A stretch of 64,000 nt of DNA from Cucumis sativus. Lineage: Eukaryota; Streptophyta; Magnoliopsida; Cucurbitales; Cucurbitaceae. Under the pieces are notes generated by a model. That model did no database searches and was not told the origin of the DNA. It saw nothing but the letters and a program-made list of their open reading frames with translations. Positions 25,140 through 38,817 of this stretch are shown in pieces. Positions within the stretch are counted from its first letter, which is position 1. Every line of letters starts with the position of its first letter. The translations under genes were made by a program, and so were the position numbers. Location of the stretch: the NCBI RefSeq assembly GCF_000004075.3, contig NC_026657.2, positions 28,924,408-28,988,407 on the forward strand. Direction: 5' to 3'.

Positions 25140-25729
25140 GTAGAGTTTCAAGAAACACAAAACAATTAAATAAAGTGATATTTTAAAATAATTTTAAGAT
25201 TTTTATAATTTGTTTATTTATTATTTTAATATTCGATTTCCATATTTGGTAATTGAGAGTGTGGCTGACATGATTGGAATTCAAATGCATTTTCACAGTC
25301 GCCACCACTCAAGCCATACAATGAGGTGTTTGGTTTGTAGAGAAATTTCAATGGCACTAGTGGTTGAAACCGGCTCTCTTATTCCTTAGAAAATCACAAA
25401 AAATATTTTACCTTTGTTAATTAATATAAATGGTAATAAAATTAAAAAATATTTATGATTTGTGTAAAAAAAATGTCTCGATGAATATTTTACTTTTAGA
25501 TTTGTTCTTAAATATGGGATGATTTATTATTTTTCTTTCTTATTGTTTGATTTATTATTTCACCTTCGTCAAAGACAAGGTTACTAACGTTACTATCTTT
25601 TTCGTATTTAAAAATATCAACATTTTTCAAAAATCACGTAACATGATAATTATTAACACGATTATTTAAATTTGAAGTATTCTTTTTCATTGTTTTAAAA
25701 CGAACTATATGATCACAGACAGAAGATCA
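25140..25729. other. AT-rich intergenic DNA
   Basis: Nothing recognisable apart from AT-rich sequence. It ends abruptly where GC content rises. Confidence 0.4.
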
Positions 25730-26340
25730 CCTCATACGACTAGTTGGGTTTGATATTAGTGAATCAAAGACAAAGTCAAAAGGGGGCTGAATAGCGACTT
25801 GACAACAAGAGGGGCCTAGTTGCGGCTCTCCCGTTATTCCTTATGAGGTCAGTTAATTCATACAATCAGTCGATGTTTCATGAGTCACTCCACAAAAGGT
25901 AACTTCAATCGTCCGCGCGAAGAGCATAGTCACTCGAGGTTGAGGAAGAAACTCTCCCAGCCGGGCCGGATTGACTGCGGAGTGGCGCAATCCAATTATA
26001 AGGGGTCCAGATGCGTCACAGGTTAATATGGATAGGACTGAGGACGGGGGATTTGAGAGGAGTCAAAACAAGGGCTCGAGCGGACTCAGTTGGGCTCATT
26101 CCCCTATTTATGGATGGAAGTGGTAAAGTCTTTGAGGGTTCGTGCGATTTTTTAGCTTCTATTTTGATGCCTCTCAACAGTGCTTCTTGAGGCTCCACTC
26201 TCCCCGTAAGGGGCCCCGTTAGCATGGGCGAAGATGGGGATAAGGAATAAGGATTGAAGCCCTCTTAGCTCTGCCAGGGACTGCTAGATTTCAGACTAGT
26301 CCTTCGCGGAGGGAAATACAAGAAAATGCTAGGTTTTGGG
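25730..26340. other. GC-rich island of foreign composition (possible organelle insertion)
   Basis: This block is clearly richer in G and C than the DNA on either side (for example GGGGTCCAGATGCG and GGGCTCGAGCGGACTC). It holds a 69-residue minus-strand frame (26016-26225) with no family that I recognise. Composition and texture resemble plant mitochondrial intergenic DNA. A nuclear mitochondrial insertion is my leading guess; a worn retroelement piece is the alternative. Confidence 0.35.
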
Positions 26341-27045
26341 CCTATAAAGTAGCAAGAAATCATGAAAAATCAGACAAAATTAGACAATTATCGTTAAATA
26401 TCAAGATTAACAAAAGTCACATTTAGAAGCAAAAACGCCGGGAAAACGCAATGAAAGAATCGTTAGATAGTTTAAATTTAAGTTCTTTTTTATTAAATAT
26501 TACATTTTTTGTATAGAAAATATAAATATTGAAACATACTTTTTTTTATTTTATTCAAATATTGAAGTTCATCTCTAATAATTTCCAATAAAATTTCAAT
26601 TTCCATTATTTTCGTTGGCCTGTGCTTGTTCGCGCCTTCGTTACTGGGTTAGGGTTTGGCACCAAGTTAGTGGAATGGTGATCTCAAGCGGATTTGCCCA
26701 ATAATCTCTCCTCTTCAATTCCGCCATTGTCATATCAGTTTTCAATTGTTCCAACTCCTCAGGCATAATTTGGCTCCTCACCGGGAACTTGCGGTTCCTC
26801 TCTGTTGCGTACTATCAAATTCTAGGTAAGTTCGAATATGAAGTTTTTGTCAAATTTCTTATGATTAGAGTTCAATTTGTATGCTATTTGCTTTGATTCT
26901 GTTCTGGAAGATAAAAAATCCGAAATGTCTACTGAAAATTTTATATTTGCCAACTTCGAGTTTATTTCATTGTAGAATTTTCGATGATGCAGTTCCTGAC
27001 TTCCCAGTTCACACTTGATATGCGTCCATTTGATATTCTTTGGTG
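26341..27045. other. upstream region of the IMP2 gene
   Basis: AT-rich to about 26,600, then a promoter or leader-like segment with a telo-box. A 5' untranslated intron is possible, since TCTAGGTAAGTT near 26820 is a good donor. Confidence 0.45.
26649..26657 (-). promoter_or_regulatory. telo-box (AAACCCTAA on the minus strand)
   Basis: TTAGGGTTT on the plus strand about 390 bp before the IMP2 start. Telo-boxes are frequent near the start of transcription of plant housekeeping and organelle-biogenesis genes. Confidence 0.45.
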
Positions 27046-29091
27046 ATGGCAAACCGAAATTTAGTGTGGAACGTTGTGAAGAAATCTTTCACATTTGGAA
27101 TTATAGGGGTTACGATTTCGGATCGTTATGCGAGTGTTGTTCCTATCCGTGGTGCTTCAATGTCTCCCACTTTTAATCCTATTGCGACTTCTCTGACAGG
27201 ACCAATGACTGGTAATTTTCTAAACCTAGCATATTTATTATGGCGAGATGGTACGGTCTGATGCTCCGGAAATTTTGGTTTCAGGTGACTACGTGCTGGT
27301 TGAGAAATTTTGCCTTGAGAAATATAAATTTTCTCCCGGTGACGTTATTGTTTACCGGTAAGTTTTTTTCTATCGATGCTGATAGTCATCTGTATTGATT
27401 TGTTGTGGAGGTTTTTTTTTTCTGTAATGCGGTAATGGCTTGATTTAATTTCTCTTTTATGGGATGATGTAGTGCATTGTATATGGATAGTCTTGCTCGA
27501 TTGGTCAAGGCTTGGAATCTTAAAACGTGCAGGCTAGATAATTCAAGATTTTGATCAGCTCTTCTTGATTTACTTTTCATCTGCAAGGCCATAAGATAAT
27601 CATTGCCTACGATGTGAAGAAATCTCGAAATCTCGTTTGGACTCCAATTTTTAACTTATCAAAACCACTCATACAATGAATATAGATAAATAAAGAACTG
27701 AAAATCATGGTTAGATTAATTCCATGACGTGCAATATGTATAGATCAATTGTTTACTCTTAGGCATTCCCATTTTCATTATAAGGGTTGGATTTCGAGTA
27801 TGGAGGTGCAGACATAGCAAGTTTCCTGAGTTTAAATAAAAGCTGGGGTCTTCTTGGTGACTTTTATCTAAAGTTTGGACGATGTTCCATTTCATGGAGG
27901 GTGGCTTAAAACTTGGAGCGTCCTCTTATGTTTCCTTGGTTTCCTTTTGTTCTTTGAATGTCATCCATGAAAGCTCTGTTTCTCATTTTTCTGAAAATTT
28001 ATTTTAATTGATCCATCTCAAATCATACGTAAATTGCTTATATTTTTTTGAATTTGAAGCAAGGTTGAGGTAAAAAAATATTTTCGTTTCATGTAGGTCA
28101 TGTGTTTAACTGGAGAAAGGCAGAACCTCATTTTGCATCCTCTTTTCTTATATGAAATATGGAAAATGTTTTTGTTCCACTCTTAGTGAACATGCTGTGA
28201 TCGCACTTCCCAATTTATCACAAATTTACATTCAGAGACTTGCACAATTTGTATAAAATTTCCCTCCCAAAATTGTTGACCTATTGCAGCTCCCCTTGTA
28301 ATTACAAGGAGAAACAAGTGAAAAGAATTATTGCCTTACCAGGAGATTGGGTTGGAACTCGTCAAACATATGATGTTGTTAAGGTTCCAGAAGGACACTG
28401 TTGGGTTGAAGGCGATAATCCAGAATGCAGCATGGATTCGAGATCTTTTGGCCCAGTAAGATACCATCTTCTCTAGTTAACAGTCTATTTCTTTTGGGTG
28501 TGATTTTAGTTTCGAGATGCAACCATAGTTTCTGTGGATGGGCAGCCTTAGTGGGTAATTATTCTTGCAACTATTTATGGAGATTTGAAAAACACAGTTG
28601 AAAATACCATCATGTTTTTTTTTAGTTTAAAACAAAGTTTTCATTGAGGGCTTATCTTGGTAGTCTTTCTCTTCAATATTTTGTTGGATCCCTCTTATGT
28701 TTTTGAGTCGGTGTTTGATGTCTTAAGGAGGATTAAGATACCGAAGTTACGTTTTTTTTTCTTGGTTAAGTTTTTTCTAATAGCTTAGGTTTGATTTTCA
28801 AATGAAGTATCATATAACGAACATACATGTATTAATTTACTTGTGCCCTTTGAAATACTTAACTGCAAGTATCTGATTTATGTGAGTGCAATTCTTGTTT
28901 TATGCTCTTTACACAACTATGCCCAACTAAATTGGTGGCAGATTCCAATGGGTTTGATTCAAGGAAGGGTGTCACACATCGTATGGCCACCTCAAAGAAT
29001 TGGTGCTGTTGAGAAAAAATATCCTCAAGGAGAATCAAATCCTACCAATTCAACTAAAACTCAAGGTAGAGAGAGAAGTAGTTTTTCATGA
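27046..29091 (+). CDS. IMP2: mitochondrial inner membrane protease subunit 2 (S26 signal peptidase)
   Basis: Four exons (27046-27211, 27285-27357, 28290-28455 and 28942-29091) give 184 residues. The S26 family catalytic pair is present: Ser38 in RGASMSPT and Lys91 in VKRIIALPGD, followed by the box GHCWVEGDN and SMDSRSFGP. A hydrophobic stretch near residues 14-26 fits a single membrane anchor. In yeast Imp1/Imp2 form a heterodimer that cleaves sorting peptides of proteins entering the intermembrane space. The ATG at 27046 was chosen over the upstream in-frame TTG and GTG codons. The C-terminus is uncertain, because CAAGGTAGAG at about 29062 could act as a donor to a further exon; I read through to the first stop. 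Confidence 0.9.
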
Positions 29092-30646
29092 TCAACCTGA
29101 CCCCCTTATTTGAGGCTTTTTTTTTGTAGTGATTTTTATCCAGTTACCATCTTTAATGTTGTTTTATAAACATATATTCACATACATTATTTACATTCTT
29201 TGGGTATTTTCAATATATAATACCCATCTTCTAGGATTGATTCAGGCCACTTTGGAAGACTTCTTATTGTTTATTTTTAGCAAATTTTTGTTCTTAAAAA
29301 ATCTTCTATGGTCATTGGTAATTAATTTCAGAAATATGTATTAATAATGATCTTATGTTGTTCTGCTACGTGCTTCTTGTAGACTCCGTTTCCCCCATTG
29401 AACAATCTCATTTGAAGACAGAAGTTGTAGATTGGGTATTTAGTAAGATTTCATTTTTTTTCTTTTGGAAAATTTATTAGAGGCATGAGTTACGAAGAGC
29501 AAACGCTGGTTTTGTAGAAACATTCAAAATACAAAAGGGTATGGAACCAATCTTATCTAATGAACTCATTCATATATTAATGATGGTAATTATAACAATT
29601 TTTTAAAAAATAATTGTTAAAAAATTAATTAGATATAAGGTTGAAATGTTTTCATCCCAAACAATAAAACAGTGATCAAACCTAATTATGAAACATTTAT
29701 TTGGGTTATTTATGTAAAATTTTGGTCTAATTATTTTATATATTGAAATAAGATTAATAGCTCAATCCCGTTTTATATTGCTTTTCACAAAGCAAGGTGT
29801 TGAAGAATAAATTACTTTGAAAAATAAATTTCAACAAAGCTAAACTTAATATATACAAATATATTTCCCAATAATGTAATAATTTATTATTGTTATTTCT
29901 AACAAATATTTAATTATTTATTTTCTACTCTCTTTTCCATACCAAAATATTATTATATTTCTCTCCTTCATTACAAATGTTTAATTGTTTATCTCATACC
30001 TCATTTTTCTACAACACTACTAACCTCATTCATGTCAATCGTGCAAAACTCACATGCTCACAAGCATGCCACTTTATTACTATTCATTACATACTAGTAT
30101 GTCATATGTCCACGTCTCTCTGTTTATTGTCACCTCGTATTTTTTCTCTACACTTCGTACTATCCTATCATACATGCACTCACACACTAATGATATCAGA
30201 GTCATTTCTCATTTTATATATATTTACATATATATAAAATTATGTCATAAGTAAAAAGTTTATTTTTTAAGTTAATAATATATTTGGATTGATTTAGGTT
30301 TAGTTAAATCCACGACCAACTTAACCTATAAAAATTTTAGATATTTGAACTCAACTAACACTAACATCAATGAGTTGATAACTCAATTAAGACCAAGATT
30401 AAGAGTGGGTTTATTTAGTTTGGTTTGGAGACAGTCCATTGGGGCCGACCCTGTCGGCCTGGTTTTCATTGGACCGGTATGGACGACCAATAAGGCCCAT
30501 GCCCGATTCTGGCGGTTTTTTTGGTTTTCCCCTTCCCGCTCCCGGGGAGTGAACGGCATTTTCGAAGTTTGATCTTTAATGAGGAACCCAGTTTAGTGAA
30601 ATCGAAGGGCTGTGTTCCTCTCATTTCTCATTTTCCGAAACCATTA
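29092..30646. other. IMP2 3' flank and intergenic DNA
   Basis: AT-rich to about 30,370, then a more GC-rich stretch (30,400-30,640). The latter may be the promoter or first untranslated exon of a transcript running right. No gene identified. Confidence 0.4.
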
Positions 30647-30802
30647 ATGGATTTTGATCTTTCAATTTTTACAAGACCATCTCCATCTACATTAGTATGG
30701 AAAATCTGCTGGATCAAAATCTTCGATGCGGTCGCTCCTCATTTCCCGCCAGATTTTCATCTCCAAATCGCTGTTCTAGGCTACATCGACTTCCTCAAAT
30801 AG
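30647..30802 (+). CDS. uncertain small ORF in a GC-raised segment
   Basis: A 51-residue frame starting MDFDLSIFTRPSPS lies in a segment with gene-like composition. It has no similarity that I recognise. It may be a short coding exon, an upstream exon of the kinase gene 4 kb downstream, or chance. I do not assign a function. Confidence 0.2.
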   Translation: MDFDLSIFTRPSPSTLVWKICWIKIFDAVAPHFPPDFHLQIAVLGYIDFLK

Positions 30803-33800
30803 AGTTATCGGTTCGTTTCTAAATCCTACCAAATGAAATTAGTTTGTCGGAGCTTAGGTGAGAATGTGTAGATTATTTCTATCTTTCTTGTGTTCGCTTC
30901 CAGTGTTCCACTGTATTTTGTTCGTTCCTTGAATTGAATTCTCTAGACTTCGTATTTCCTATATGATCTCGAACATTGACTCCTCTATAGTCAATTCACG
31001 AGTTCTTTATAGAAGTACTACAGGTCATTGCAGATGCCACCGAATTTTGGGATGTAGAAATCAAATTCGTCATTGACATTTATTACTTTTCTGTTTTACA
31101 TTTCCTTGTTTTAAATTAGCGAACCTTCTTAGCATTTGTTTACTACTACAACATTTGGTGTTCTTTACTTCACCATAGATGCTAGAATATCATCCATTGA
31201 TCAACGAGTAAATTGTTTAAGTCCCATCACGACATCTCGTTGTTAAAATTGAAAAAAAAGTAAGAAAGGAGAATTTATCGCGAGTTAATATTCCAATTTG
31301 ATTGTGCAACTTGAGTTTTATTCCATTGTAGTCCTAGATCTAAAATAATGTTGACATTTTAAATAAATTTGAGTATCTTGTGAAAATTCGTTTTAAATAA
31401 AAAACATTTCTAACCATTTTGTTATTGCAGTAAGTGGTAGAGCATTTGACTGCAATAACAAAATGGTTAGAAATGTTTTCAAACACAACAAAACGACAAA
31501 ATGGATAAATAAAAGATAAAATATCAAGCTTCAATCGTTGAGTTCAACAACATCCGAGGGTGCCATATTTTCATCAATTGCCATTAAGAAAAGTGAGTCC
31601 TCTGATACTAAGAGGTCTCTTATTCTGTGACTAATGAGGCAGTAAAATGTAGTGGAGCTTTGATCTTCAAGGGCCACTACGGCATGTGTCTGTGCTGCTC
31701 TCCATCTTTCTACAATTACTCGTATGATGATGTGACATTGGTGCTAAAAGTTATTATTAGGATGAGTAACAGTTACACAACATCAAGTCACCTCGTTTTG
31801 GTAAATTGAGTTTGTAATGATTTTTAACCTTTGTTTTCAAAATTACTTTAAGAATTCTGATGATGCAACTATGTGCTATAATTTTAAGGTTATTGTCCAA
31901 AGTATTAGTACTATAGTTTTAAGGTTATTGTGCAATGAAATTCAACGATGGAAGAAACTTGATACTTCTTCGTAACATAATCAGTGGAGTTCAAACGAAT
32001 TTGAGCAGAAGTGCACATATTTGATAACTCAACTAATTTAGAAATATTCTTTCAAGCATGGTTAAATTGATCTAGGCATATATCTTTTATCCAAGAAGTT
32101 AAATGTTGGCTCTAACTCCAAATATTGTTGAATTAAATAAAAAAAGTAGATTCCAAAATTTGAGCATATATTTATTTTTTCTTGAACATTATATTTGGAA
32201 ACAAATTGAACATGTAATTTTTTTTTTTTTAATGTATGTACTTATGTATGTATATTATCATTACAGACTTTAGGTGAAACCTTGTGGGATTGGTCTAAAC
32301 CTTTTTGCCCAAACTTGTCATCTTTGGAATCAAGTTTTACTAAAACTATTCTTTTTCCCATGCAGATTTTTTGCGTCAGTTATTTGAGAATCGCAGAAGA
32401 CCGCGGTTCATCAGTTTGCAAAACAGGTAATGTGCAGTAAATTGATCTTGATTCAGTGCTTCAGGAGTTAGGTGTAGTCGTTGTATGTACATGAAAGAAA
32501 ACCCGTCCATGTTATTTTCCTTTTGTTTCTTAAATGGAGTGCTGGAGGGTTAAGTTTGAATTTGAGATTTCTTATACAAGGTTTGTTAAAACTCTCAGCA
32601 ACATTAAATATAAATGTATATCTTTTAAAGGCAAGCAAGTATATAGGAACAAATGGTAACGGGTAAATTGTTTCAATATAAAAAAATGAATTCAAACAAT
32701 GACACCTCGTGTATTTTACTTGTTTGTTTATTCATTCCATTCATTTGTTTATCGCTGGTAATAACTTTTGACTATAAGATACGTGTTGGAGAGCCCCTTT
32801 TATTTCTTTGTAACAGTTAACATTTTGTAATTTTTTTATATTTTATAATTTCTTTTAGTTCAATTATGATGACGACATTTGAGATGGTAATTTACGTTTA
32901 TATGCTTAAGATTTATTTTGATAAGCTTTCACCTTTGTTGATTAAAAGTCTATTTTTTCTGTATTTTATTTGATGTTGTTAGGAGTCAGTAAAAGAAACA
33001 AATATAAAAATGAAGGAGAACTTAGTGTTCATGAAAACGTGAAATGAAATTTAGAAAGAGACTATCCAGGATTTTGAGACCACAATAAATAATTTTCTAT
33101 GAAACTCTTTTGTTCACTCTTACCCACTCTCCTTCACAATCCCTATTATATTTGGAAAAATAACGTATGGGCTATCGTATTCAGATATTGCAAACTATTT
33201 TATTCCAAACAAGTCTCAAATATTATTCGTATGGCAAAACAATAATCTTGTATGCGTATATATAAAAAGTCAAACCTGCTCCTAGGCAACAAATTAGCTG
33301 TTTTATTCTTGAAATAATTCGCATGGCAAATATAATAAATTTTGTTGTTGGCCAAGCCTTCTAAGTTCTAAGCACTAAAGTCTTTTCTCTTTCTTTTTCC
33401 AGCCTTTTATCTCATGGGACAGACGGCAGGTTTGGGTTCGGAAGTGGTCGGCAGTGAGTTTGTTTGGCTAAGTACAACAGCAGCGGTATGGTGTGCAAAT
33501 TTGTAAGTACAAATTCCTTGTTCAATTTCTTCAAGGGAATTGGAAAGGTGTTTCATGTTTTTCACAATAAATGGACTGAAATAACCACTTCCCTCGATTG
33601 GTTGTATAGTTCTTTCCCCTTTCTGAGTTCAATCATTTTTAATTTTTCCCCCTGAAACATTAGTTTTTAAAATTAAAAGTAAATAGAAAGTAACTTTTAA
33701 GAATAATATTCGAACAAATTCCTATTTGTTTCCAAACCTTTTTATCCTTCGGAGAAGCTCGATTTGTGAATAGTGATTCGAATTTTGACGTCATGGTAGA

Positions 33801-34687
33801 ATGATGAATTACGTAATATTGAAACGGCTGGGACACAATTGACCTTTTCCATGAAGCACACCCACCCACCACCTGAATTCCTGAATTCTAGAAGTACAGT
33901 CGGCCATAGAACTTAGAACTGATGTCAAATTGGTTGAATGAATTTTTTTCTCTGACCCAAGAAAAGTAAGCTCCATCAAATTGTGTTGTCCTGACACTGG
34001 TTGGCCTTGGGAGGTAGAAGTGATGTCAAATTACAGTATGAACTTCTTGCTTGCTCTGACTAGATAAAAGTAAAATGGAAAATTGTCTTTGAAAGAAAAA
34101 ACAAAAAAGTTAGCTGAAAAATGTGTTGACCAGACGGATTCTATGGCCAGCCTGCTTCCGATTTTAGTTTATCGTGATATATTAACCAACCCAACGACAC
34201 TCTTTAAAACTTCAACTGTTTGGTTTCTTGCAATCCCTCTCCCATTAACACTTTTCTTGAAACCTTGAACTAACCCATCCTATAGCAAACCCACGAAAGT
34301 TGAAAATTTTCTTGAATCCTTAGACTAACACCCACAAGCAAACCCAAGAAAATTGAAATTTGACACAAACATGTTTCCCTTCTAGAGAAGAAAAAAGTTG
34401 GTCACTAGGAGACAATTCATTTTTTTACTGTAAAATCATTAACATTTTTGATAATTTAGTCATTCCCTTAATCCCTTCATCTCAATCTCTTCTAAATTTG
34501 AGCAATCGCGATTTCCCCCCTAGTTTCTGTGGAAATCACGCCACCCTGCTCATATTAGTTATTGATGGAAGGGCTTTAGAAATCTTTCTAGCATTTGGCC
34601 GTTTCAGTTGTCGTTAAGGAGCTCTTCGGTGTTTCAGGGATGTAAAAAGTGGTTTATGTGCGTAGATGAGTGGCACTGTTCATTGCA
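30803..34687. other. gene-poor region upstream of the kinase
   Basis: Mostly AT-rich. It holds the hairpin at 31,401-31,479 and possible untranslated exon signals, such as AAAACAGGTAATG near 32402. Short near-duplicates occur at 34,260-34,360. No gene supported. Confidence 0.4.
31401..31479. repeat. perfect 31-bp inverted repeat with a tRNA-Cys fragment
   Basis: Arms 31401-31431 and 31449-31479 are exact reverse complements, separated by a 17-nt spacer. Positions 31433-31454 (AGTGGTAGAGCATTTGACTG plus CA) match the D-arm to anticodon part of plant tRNA-Cys(GCA) as I remember it. The acceptor stem and T-arm are missing, so it is not a working tRNA gene. Confidence 0.8.
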
Positions 34688-37664
34688 ATGGCTCCTTGTT
34701 GCTTTGCAATCCTGAATTGCTGTAAAGGAAATAGCAGCACCGAGGAACCGGCAGAAGGTGAGAATCAGGTAACTTTGTTTTTCTTCTGGTAGATGCTAGG
34801 TTAATCTTCTATATACGTAGGTCTTCTTTTTCAAGTGGGTTTCTATAATTTCTGATCATTTGATTAGGCGAAAAGTTTTCTTTAGATAAGTAATTACTTC
34901 GCTCTTTGGATTTCTAATTGAAATGATTTCCTGCCTTGGATTTGGTTAGGGATTGCTGTTACCAACAATGTACGCATCTTTTCTTATAACTCCCTGAGGT
35001 CGGCAACTAGGAATTTTCATCCATCAAGCAGAATAGGCGCTGGAGGTTATGGAGTTGTCTACAAAGTGAGACCAATGATAATCTTATTTTGTTGGTTCTC
35101 TCCTTTAATTTGTTCCCTGAAGATACTTTTCCTATATTAATTCTGATGCATTTTTATCTGTCATTGATTTGCGACAACAGGGAGTTTTAAGGGATGGCAC
35201 CAATGTTGCAATCAAATCACTGTCTGCAGAATCAACTCAAGGAACTCGGGAATTCTTAACCGAGATAAATATGATATCAAATATAAGACATCAAAATCTC
35301 GTTCAACTGATTGGTTGTTGCATCGAAGGCACACATCGAATTTTGGTGTATGAATACCTGGAAAACAACAGCCTTGCGAGTACTTTGCTTGGTAAGTTTC
35401 TAGGGCATTCAAGTTGATTATATATGTACATTCTAGGTGAGTATAAATTCGTGTTATGTTATATCTCTGGAAGTTCTTAATCTAGTTAGACATGTTGTTT
35501 CAAATCTTAAATTCCAGTATGGTCAACAACTTAACATGTGTTTCTTGTTGTCAGTATAATCTCTGACATGTTCAATCCTTAATTTGGCTTGCAAACAAAT
35601 ACTTGCAGATAGTTTATGAAATTATAATCAATAGAAGATTATGATAGGTATCATTTATTTGCTAAATTTCTCTAGTAGGAATTATAAGCTATCAACTTAT
35701 GACTAGTTCGAGAGTGTCATTGCTCTCCGCATCAGACAACTTCAACTAAGATTTTAAACAACAAAAACCAGATTTTGACATATATGAAAGACCGAACACA
35801 GCCATCTAAGAAGTTAGATATAACTCCCAATTCCACAATATCTGTAGTTTTTTCTGAATATCCGTTGGTATATCCTTAAATTTGAGTTACTGACATCGAT
35901 ATCGTTGATATTTTCATCTTTGTTCGTCGCCCATCCGTGAATGCACTTTCACAGTTTGAGTTCTAACAGATTATTATCACGAGCAACTATCATTTCAGGT
36001 ACAATGAGTAAACATGTTGATCTGGATTGGCCAAAGAGAGCTAAGATTTGTCTTGGTACAGCTTTGGGTCTTGCATTTCTACATGAGGATGCTGAACCGT
36101 CTGTTGTTCATAGAGATATCAAGGCTAGCAATATACTTCTTGACAGAAACTTTGATCCTAAAATAGGAGACTTTGGGTTGGCTAAACTTTTCCCAGACAA
36201 CGTTACTCATGTGAGCACTCGAGTTGCTGGAACTGTGTAAGCACTGTATTTCATTATCTTGATATTTGTGAACTTTACTTTGAAAGTATGCTGAGAACAA
36301 CTGTTTCCGTTGTCTCTCCGTATTTTAGGGAGACCAACAATTCTTTTTTGTTTACTAATCAATTTGCAGCGTCATATTTGTAGTAATCTGCATTGATAAA
36401 AAGATATCATAAAATCAAAAGGGGAACTTTAACAGTTGATCACCATTATCTTTATGGCTTATGCAACCTAATTCAAGAACCAATAATGCCATTATCTTGA
36501 TTGGACTAATGAGTTTAGGTTAATTGTCACACGGTAATTTGCTTATCTGATGGCTGAATATGAAATCAAGTAAGGTCAAATGTGTAGTAGACAGGAATTG
36601 GCTGTTGTAAAAAAGTCAAGTAAAAAGATTATAAAAACTTGTGTGCTAGGTGATCATGGGTGCTATATACGCAGATGGATTAGATTCATAAGATCTGGTT
36701 GCCAATCTCATTTTTGTTTGCTGTCATTGGTTTTGCTTCTTCAGTCATTCCCGCACCCTCAAAATGACACGCAAAACTAATTTCTTACCCTTTTTTTGGC
36801 ATGATATTCTGCTCTTTAAATATTTTCTAACCATTTTGTGTGGCTACAGCGGATATTTGGCACCCGAGTATGCACTTTTAGGACAGTTGACAAAGAAAGC
36901 AGATGTATACAGTTTTGGTGTGCTCATGCTGGAAGTAGTTAGTGGAAGTAGCAGCAGTAAAACAGCATTCGGAGAAGAGTTATCGATTCTCGTGGAATGG
37001 GTACATTTCTAAACTTTTTTAACAAGAACTTATTGCTCATTCATTTATGGCGTTCAACATGACTTTGCTTTCACGAGTACTACTACTATTAAATAGTCAC
37101 CGATGCTTGTAATCATAGATATAGATACAATATAAAGGCTTTGATGATAACCTGGTGGATAAAAGTCCTAGGTAAGTTTTAAATGTTGTTCACTCAGAAA
37201 AAACTTGTCAGAACTCTTTTTTCGCATCCTCAATCAAACTTCATTGCATGTATAATCATTTTCCCTCAATTTGATAAATAGATTCGTGCCATTTGTAGAC
37301 TTGGAAATTAAAACAAGAAGGACGGCTTGTAGAACTAATCGATCCGGAACTGATCGATTATCCGAAGGCCGAGGTTATGCGTTTCATCACGGTTGCACTC
37401 TTCTGTACCCAAGCCGCTGCAAATCAAAGGCCAAGCATGAAGCAAGTTGTGGAAATGCTTTCAAGAGAGGTACACCTTAACGAAAAACTTTTGACAGAGC
37501 CTGGAATATACAAAGGACACAAAATTAGTAAGTTAAATGGCGCTGGCACTAGTTCTGAGGGAACTTCCTCCCATGGACACAGAGGTAAAAAGGTTATAAA
37601 GTCTGCTACATCTTCGCCCCAATTTAATAGCTCAAATAGTATGACTCAAATGCTTCCTAGGTAA
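34688..37664 (+). CDS. receptor-like cytoplasmic kinase (CRPK1/At3g09010-like)
   Basis: Six exons (34688-34757, 34950-35065, 35181-35391, 35999-36236, 36850-37000 and 37299-37664) give 383 residues. The N-terminus [12 protein letters not shown] has paired cysteines likely to be S-acylated, with no signal peptide or transmembrane segment, so membrane attachment is expected. The Ser/Thr kinase domain is complete: G-loop [12 protein letters not shown] (about 52), catalytic Lys74 in [13 protein letters not shown] (about 170; RD type) and DFGLAK (about 190). A Ser-rich tail follows. The closest Arabidopsis relatives are At3g09010 and the cold-signalling kinase CRPK1 (At1g16670). The role here is inferred. 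Exon 1 ends at GAAG before GTGAGA, which gives [15 protein letters not shown]. Confidence 0.9.
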
Positions 37665-38817
37665 TAATACTTAAAACACTGCTTCTATTCCTCTTGTAAT
37701 ATTTAATATTTTAGTTCCAATCCCTCAAATTTCTTTCTCAAACTTGCTCTTTTCCCCTTGTAGTTTTTAAGATTTTAGATATAATCCTCCAATTCATCAT
37801 GTCATGTTTCCATGGATCTAGCTGTGAAGAGTGAGAAATTTCACTTTTAGGAAGGCATAACCCAACCAAACCAACCAATAACTAGGGATCAACTTGGTTA
37901 AGATTCATTACTTTATCTTGTTGATTGGGTTGGCTGTATTTTTTTTTTAAAAAACAGCTGATTTTGTACAAATTTGATTATACTTAATTTTAACTAAAAA
38001 TAGTAGCTTTTATAAAGTTGGAGAAAAAGTATCCAAAGTGAATAGTAGTGGATTTAGGAAAAGTAAACCTAGTCTATCTTAAATGAGTAGGTTGAGGTTT
38101 GGTTTGTACATAGACCTCACGTCGGGGAAGAGTCAGGACAGATTTAAGTGATGCAGCCAAAGCGGTGAGTGATGGTGGTGACAGCCACGCTGAAGGGATT
38201 AGGTGGCTGTATATTACAATTCAGAATTTTAATGTTATTTAGGTTTTTTATAAAAAGAATTATAATTTAATTAGTTGGTCATTTGATATCTATATTAATG
38301 ATTCAAGTTTCAGTTAGCATTTCTCAAAAATTTAAAATTTATGAGTCTATATTCTCTTTTTAAGATGTACGGGATGAATTGATAATTGATAAACTATTTA
38401 AGAAAAGTTTGTAAAATCGACATGTAATTGAATTGTATAGATAAAAAAACTCAAATATTATTTGAGTCTACCAATGATTGAAAATGGTTTATTACTTATT
38501 TTTCACCTCATTATTTTATTACTTTACATAAAGTTTAGGATACAAATCTCCCGCTTCTTAGTGAGTCATGAACAAATTTTAACGTCTCCCTTACTAATAA
38601 CGAGTAATAGTAATTGTTTATCTTCAAGAATAACATAAATATTTCATCCATTTATGTTGGACTACCGTTCATACAAAGAAATAGACCAAATTAGCTTATA
38701 TTTATATCAAATTACGTCCCGATTTTTGGTTCCCAATGAAGGGAATCTTCATTTAATTTGGCCTTGCTAAGTGAGAAGATGACAGGCTTTAATTATCAAC
38801 TGATCAACTGTCCTCAG
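37665..38817. other. kinase 3' flank and intergenic DNA
   Basis: 3' flank of the kinase and AT-rich sequence. No gene recognised. Confidence 0.4.

Noticed and set aside
26016-26225. 69-codon minus-strand ORF in the GC-rich island
   Set aside because: No recognisable family, and long frames are expected by chance in GC-raised DNA.
31433-31454. tRNA-Cys gene
   Set aside because: Only the D-arm to anticodon portion is present. There is no T-arm, acceptor stem or box B.
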